Below the pieces are notes generated by a model, which worked only from the letters and a program-made list of their open reading frames with translations, was not told the DNA's origin and did no database searches. The translations under genes and the position numbers were made by a program. Of a stretch of DNA of 64,000 nt, positions 61,664-64,000 are shown piece after piece. Source of the stretch: Clostridiaceae bacterium (GTDB taxonomy: Bacteria > Bacillota > Clostridia > Lachnospirales > Lachnospiraceae). Numbering within the stretch: position 1 is the stretch's first letter; every line of letters begins with the position of its first letter. The DNA lies in assembly GCA_902363735.1 (NCBI GenBank), contig CABJBA010000002.1, positions 372,001-436,000 of the forward strand, in the 5' to 3' direction.

Positions 61664-62947
61664 ATGAGAGAAAGACCTTTTGTGGCAGATCTGGTTAAGG
61701 ATGTAAAGGTTCCTAAAATGTTTAAGGTCCGTCAGATATTTCCCCGGCCTAAAATTGATCCAAAGGATATTCCGGGAGTCATAGAAAAGCTGCTTTCAGA
61801 AGAAAAGTTTTCTTCCCAGATTAAACCGGGAATGAGAATTGCAATTACAGCAGGTTCCAGAGGAATTGCAAACAATGCTTTAACCACAAAATGCATTGCA
61901 GATTTTGTCAGATCAAGAGGCGCACAGCCCTTTGTAGTTCCTGCTATGGGAAGCCATGGAGGAAGTACGGCAGAGGGTCAGAGAGCCGTCCTGGAGGGCT
62001 ACGGAATCACAGAAGAATATCTTCAGTGCCCCATTCTTTCTTCTATGGAAGTAAAGAAAATAGGGGTCAATGAAGAAGGCGGAGATGTTTACATTGACAA
62101 ATATGCCGCCGAAGCTGATGGAATTATCCTCGGCTGCAGAATTAAGCCTCACACAGCGTTCCGCGGTCCTTATGAAAGCGGAATTATGAAAATGATGGCG
62201 ATTGGTCTGGGAAAGCAATACGGAGCTGAAGTTTGCCATGAAGCCGGATTTAAAAATATGGCAAAGAATGTGCCTCTGTTTGGCAAGGCAATCATTCAAT
62301 ATGCACCGATTTTATTTGCTGTTCCTACTATTGAAAATGCTTATGATGAAACATGCAGAATTGTTGCTGTAAATGCAGATGAAATTGAAGAAAAAGAACC
62401 GGCCCTTTTAAAGGAAGCATCTTCCTATATGGCCAGAATCCTGGTGGATTCCTGTGATGTTCTTATTGTTGATGAGATTGGAAAGAATTACAGCGGTGAC
62501 GGAATGGATCCCAATATTACAGGAACCTTCTGTACCCCATACGCAACCGGGGGCATTGATGCCCAGAGAGTGGTTGTTCTGGATTTAAGCGAAGAAACCC
62601 ATGGAAACGGCATTGGTCTGGGCTATGCCAGCGCTACTACAAAGCGTGTATTTGATCAGCTGGATTTAGCTTCCATGTACCCTAATGCAATTACCTGTAC
62701 TGTTCTTGGAGGTGTCCGGATTCCTATTATTATGGAAAGTGATAAGGAAGCCATTCAGGTCTGCATCAAGACCTGCAACGAGATCGACAAGACCCGGCCT
62801 AGAATTGTAAGAATACCTAATAGCCTTCATCTGGAGCACATCATGCTTTCAGAAGATTATCTGGAGGAAATTAAGGGAATACCCAATATTGAAATAGAAT
62901 CCGAGCCAATGGAATTGCCTTTTGATGAAGAAGGAATGCTTTGGTAG
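61664..62947 (+). CDS. LarA-family (DUF2088) racemase/epimerase-like protein 2
   Basis: 427-residue paralogue of the gene at 55538, similar along its full length. The proposed catalytic and nickel-pincer positions are all kept: His98 (M-G-S-H-G-G), His163 (I-K-P-H-T-A-F), Lys176 (G-I-M-K-M) and His192 (V-C-H-E-A-G). Two intact paralogues in one operon suggest two stereocentres or substrates, or an obligate heteromer. AAAAGGAAG precedes ATG 61664; the frame is open upstream, but that part covers the attenuator hairpin. Followed by a zinc dehydrogenase 27 bp on. Confidence 0.78.
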   Translation: MRERPFVADLVKDVKVPKMFKVRQIFPRPKIDPKDIPGVIEKLLSEEKFSSQIKPGMRIAITAGSRGIANNALTTKCIADFVRSRGAQPFVVPAMGSHGGSTAEGQRAVLEGYGITEEYLQCPILSSMEVKKIGVNEEGGDVYIDKYAAEADGIILGCRIKPHTAFRGPYESGIMKMMAIGLGKQYGAEVCHEAGFKNMAKNVPLFGKAIIQYAPILFAVPTIENAYDETCRIVAVNADEIEEKEPALLKEASSYMARILVDSCDVLIVDEIGKNYSGDGMDPNITGTFCTPYATGGIDAQRVVVLDLSEETHGNGIGLGYASATTKRVFDQLDLASMYPNAITCTVLGGVRIPIIMESDKEAIQVCIKTCNEIDKTRPRIVRIPNSLHLEHIMLSEDYLEEIKGIPNIEIESEPMELPFDEEGMLW

Positions 62948-62974
62948 GAATTGAAGATAAGGAGACGTAATATT

Positions 62975-64000
62975 ATGAAAGCAATTTATATAGTTGAGCC
63001 TGGTAAGGTAGAAGTCAGAGAAATTGAAAAGCCGGTTAGAAAGCCGGGAGAGGCGTTGCTTAAGATTTTATATGGTGGTATCTGCGGCAGTGATTTAGGT
63101 TCCTACAGAGGAACATTTGCCTATTTTGATTATCCAAGAATTCCCGGACATGAGTTCAGTGCGGAAATTGTTGAAGTAGATGAGAATAATGAGTATGGAT
63201 TGAAAAATGGAATGACCGTTACCTGCAATCCTTATTTTAACTGCGGCACCTGCTATAGCTGCAAAAAAGGTCTTGTTAATGCCTGCATGGATAACCAGAC
63301 CATGGGATGCCAGAGAGACGGTGCATTCTCAGAATATATCACCATGCCTCTGGAACGTATTTTTGACGGAAAAGGAATTTCTGCAAAGGTACTGGCAGCA
63401 ATCGAGCCTTTCTGTATCGGATATCATGGTATTCAGCGTGCAGGAATCAAAAAAGGTGATAAGGTACTGGTTGTCGGTTCCGGAACCATCGGTGTTCTGG
63501 CAGCTATCGCTGCAAAAGCTCTCGGAGGCGAAGTATATATGGCTGATGTGGCAAAAGCGAAACTGGACTATGCGAAGGAAAGCTTTGACTTTGCCGGAAC
63601 CATCTTAAATGACGGCCCGGATGCCCTTGACAAAGCGACTAAGGAGATCACCGGAAGCATCAATATTAACGGAAATGAGCTTGCTTATGGTTTTGACGTG
63701 TGTATTGAAGCCGTTGGACTTCCTTCTACTTTCCAGAACTGTATCGATGCTGCGGCATTTGGTGGAAAAGTGGTTCTTATCGGCGTAGGAAAGAAGAACC
63801 TGGACTTCAACTTTACCATGATTCAGAAGAAAGAACTGGATGTTTACGGCAGCCGTAATGCTATGAACAAAGATTTCATTGAATTGATCGATATTGTAAA
63901 AGAAGGCGGCGTAAACTTAGAAAAAGTAATTACTGATGTATATGCTTATGAAGATGCTGCAAAAGCCTTCGAAGATTTCAGCAACAACGGAGCTGAAATG
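62975..64000 (+). CDS. zinc-dependent alcohol/polyol dehydrogenase, 3'-truncated
   Basis: Medium-chain dehydrogenase/reductase; 342 codons visible and open at the right edge, probably only a few residues short of complete (~345). The catalytic zinc region G-G-I-C-G-S-D-L and G-H-E are present, as is the structural zinc cluster C-G-T-C-Y-S-C-K-K-G-L-V-N-A-C. The Rossmann motif V-G-S-G-T-I-G is followed by M-A-D-V, whose Asp favours NAD. Sorbitol/threonine-dehydrogenase-like. AAGGAG precedes ATG 62975. As the last visible gene of the LarA/liv operon it probably oxidises the epimerised hydroxy acid; the substrate is inferred only from context. Confidence 0.85.
   Translation, partial: MKAIYIVEPGKVEVREIEKPVRKPGEALLKILYGGICGSDLGSYRGTFAYFDYPRIPGHEFSAEIVEVDENNEYGLKNGMTVTCNPYFNCGTCYSCKKGLVNACMDNQTMGCQRDGAFSEYITMPLERIFDGKGISAKVLAAIEPFCIGYHGIQRAGIKKGDKVLVVGSGTIGVLAAIAAKALGGEVYMADVAKAKLDYAKESFDFAGTILNDGPDALDKATKEITGSININGNELAYGFDVCIEAVGLPSTFQNCIDAAAFGGKVVLIGVGKKNLDFNFTMIQKKELDVYGSRNAMNKDFIELIDIVKEGGVNLEKVITDVYAYEDAAKAFEDFSNNGAEM

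Noticed and set aside
63273..63608. 111-codon frame inside the zinc dehydrogenase
   Set aside because: Out of frame within a clear medium-chain dehydrogenase whose zinc motifs run through the same bases.

Overview
The window reads as chromosome of a low/medium-GC, anaerobic, saccharolytic Clostridia member, most likely Lachnospiraceae (Lacrimispora / former Clostridium cluster XIVa type). The reasons are near-consensus AGGAGG ribosome-binding sites and sigma-A promoters throughout, a conserved hprK-murB-rapZ-whiA-crh-dnaE-pfkA block, a c-di-AMP receptor (DarA), and pectin/uronate genes driven by cytosolic hydrolases and ABC importers. I see no tRNA, rRNA, insertion sequence, prophage or CRISPR array. 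Both ends cut a gene: allE at the left edge and a zinc alcohol dehydrogenase at the right edge. || Region 1 (1-8.7 kb) is an anaerobic allantoin/ureide operon. allE makes ureidoglycolate, allD oxidises it to oxalurate, and fdrA-ylbE-ylbF (allFGH) are the proposed oxamate carbamoyltransferase, yielding oxamate plus carbamoyl phosphate. A DAACS-family symporter lacking the amino-group-binding Asp follows, then a PucR regulator with its own promoter. || Region 2 (8.9-26.4 kb) is mostly housekeeping: a fused MsrAB, a Gfo/Idh/MocA oxidoreductase, a LURP-one protein, a structured small RNA (6S-like) with its own strong promoter and terminator, a MutS2-like protein without the Smr domain, a Nudix hydrolase, an orphan membrane protein, DarA, a nucleoside-salvage operon (cdd-pdp-deoC), DUF1846, SEC-C-tagged methionine aminopeptidase, a Cof-type phosphatase, a DUF4015 lipoprotein, a DUF1653 protein and uvrC. 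A ~45-bp hairpin-forming repeat occurs twice in tandem before pdp and once before uvrC. || Region 3 (26.4-35.3 kb) is the conserved hprK-murB-rapZ-whiA-crh-dnaE-pfkA run. Its HPr paralogue has Glu at position 15 and Ser at 46, so it is regulatory (Crh-like), not a phosphotransfer protein. An unusual repeat/palindrome cluster lies before hprK. || Region 4 (35.3-55.1 kb) is a pectin/galacturonate and sugar-acid island: an esterase-like hydrolase, GH105, an AraC regulator, a lipoprotein-permease-permease sugar ABC importer with an odd (alpha/alpha)-barrel-like extra gene, cytosolic GH28, a TIM-barrel isomerase, uxaB, uxaA, a GntR regulator, the inositol-type trio iolC-iolJ-iolA, a second uxaB-like gene and a DeoR regulator. 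Two near-identical CcpA/LacI-type operators mark the ABC and uxaA promoters. || Region 5 (55.1-64 kb) is the most novel-looking part. Two LarA-family (nickel-pincer racemase/epimerase-like) paralogues bracket a complete branched-chain-amino-acid-type ABC importer (livK-H-M-G-F) and are followed by a zinc dehydrogenase. I infer an uptake, stereo-inversion and oxidation route for an unidentified 2-hydroxy acid.
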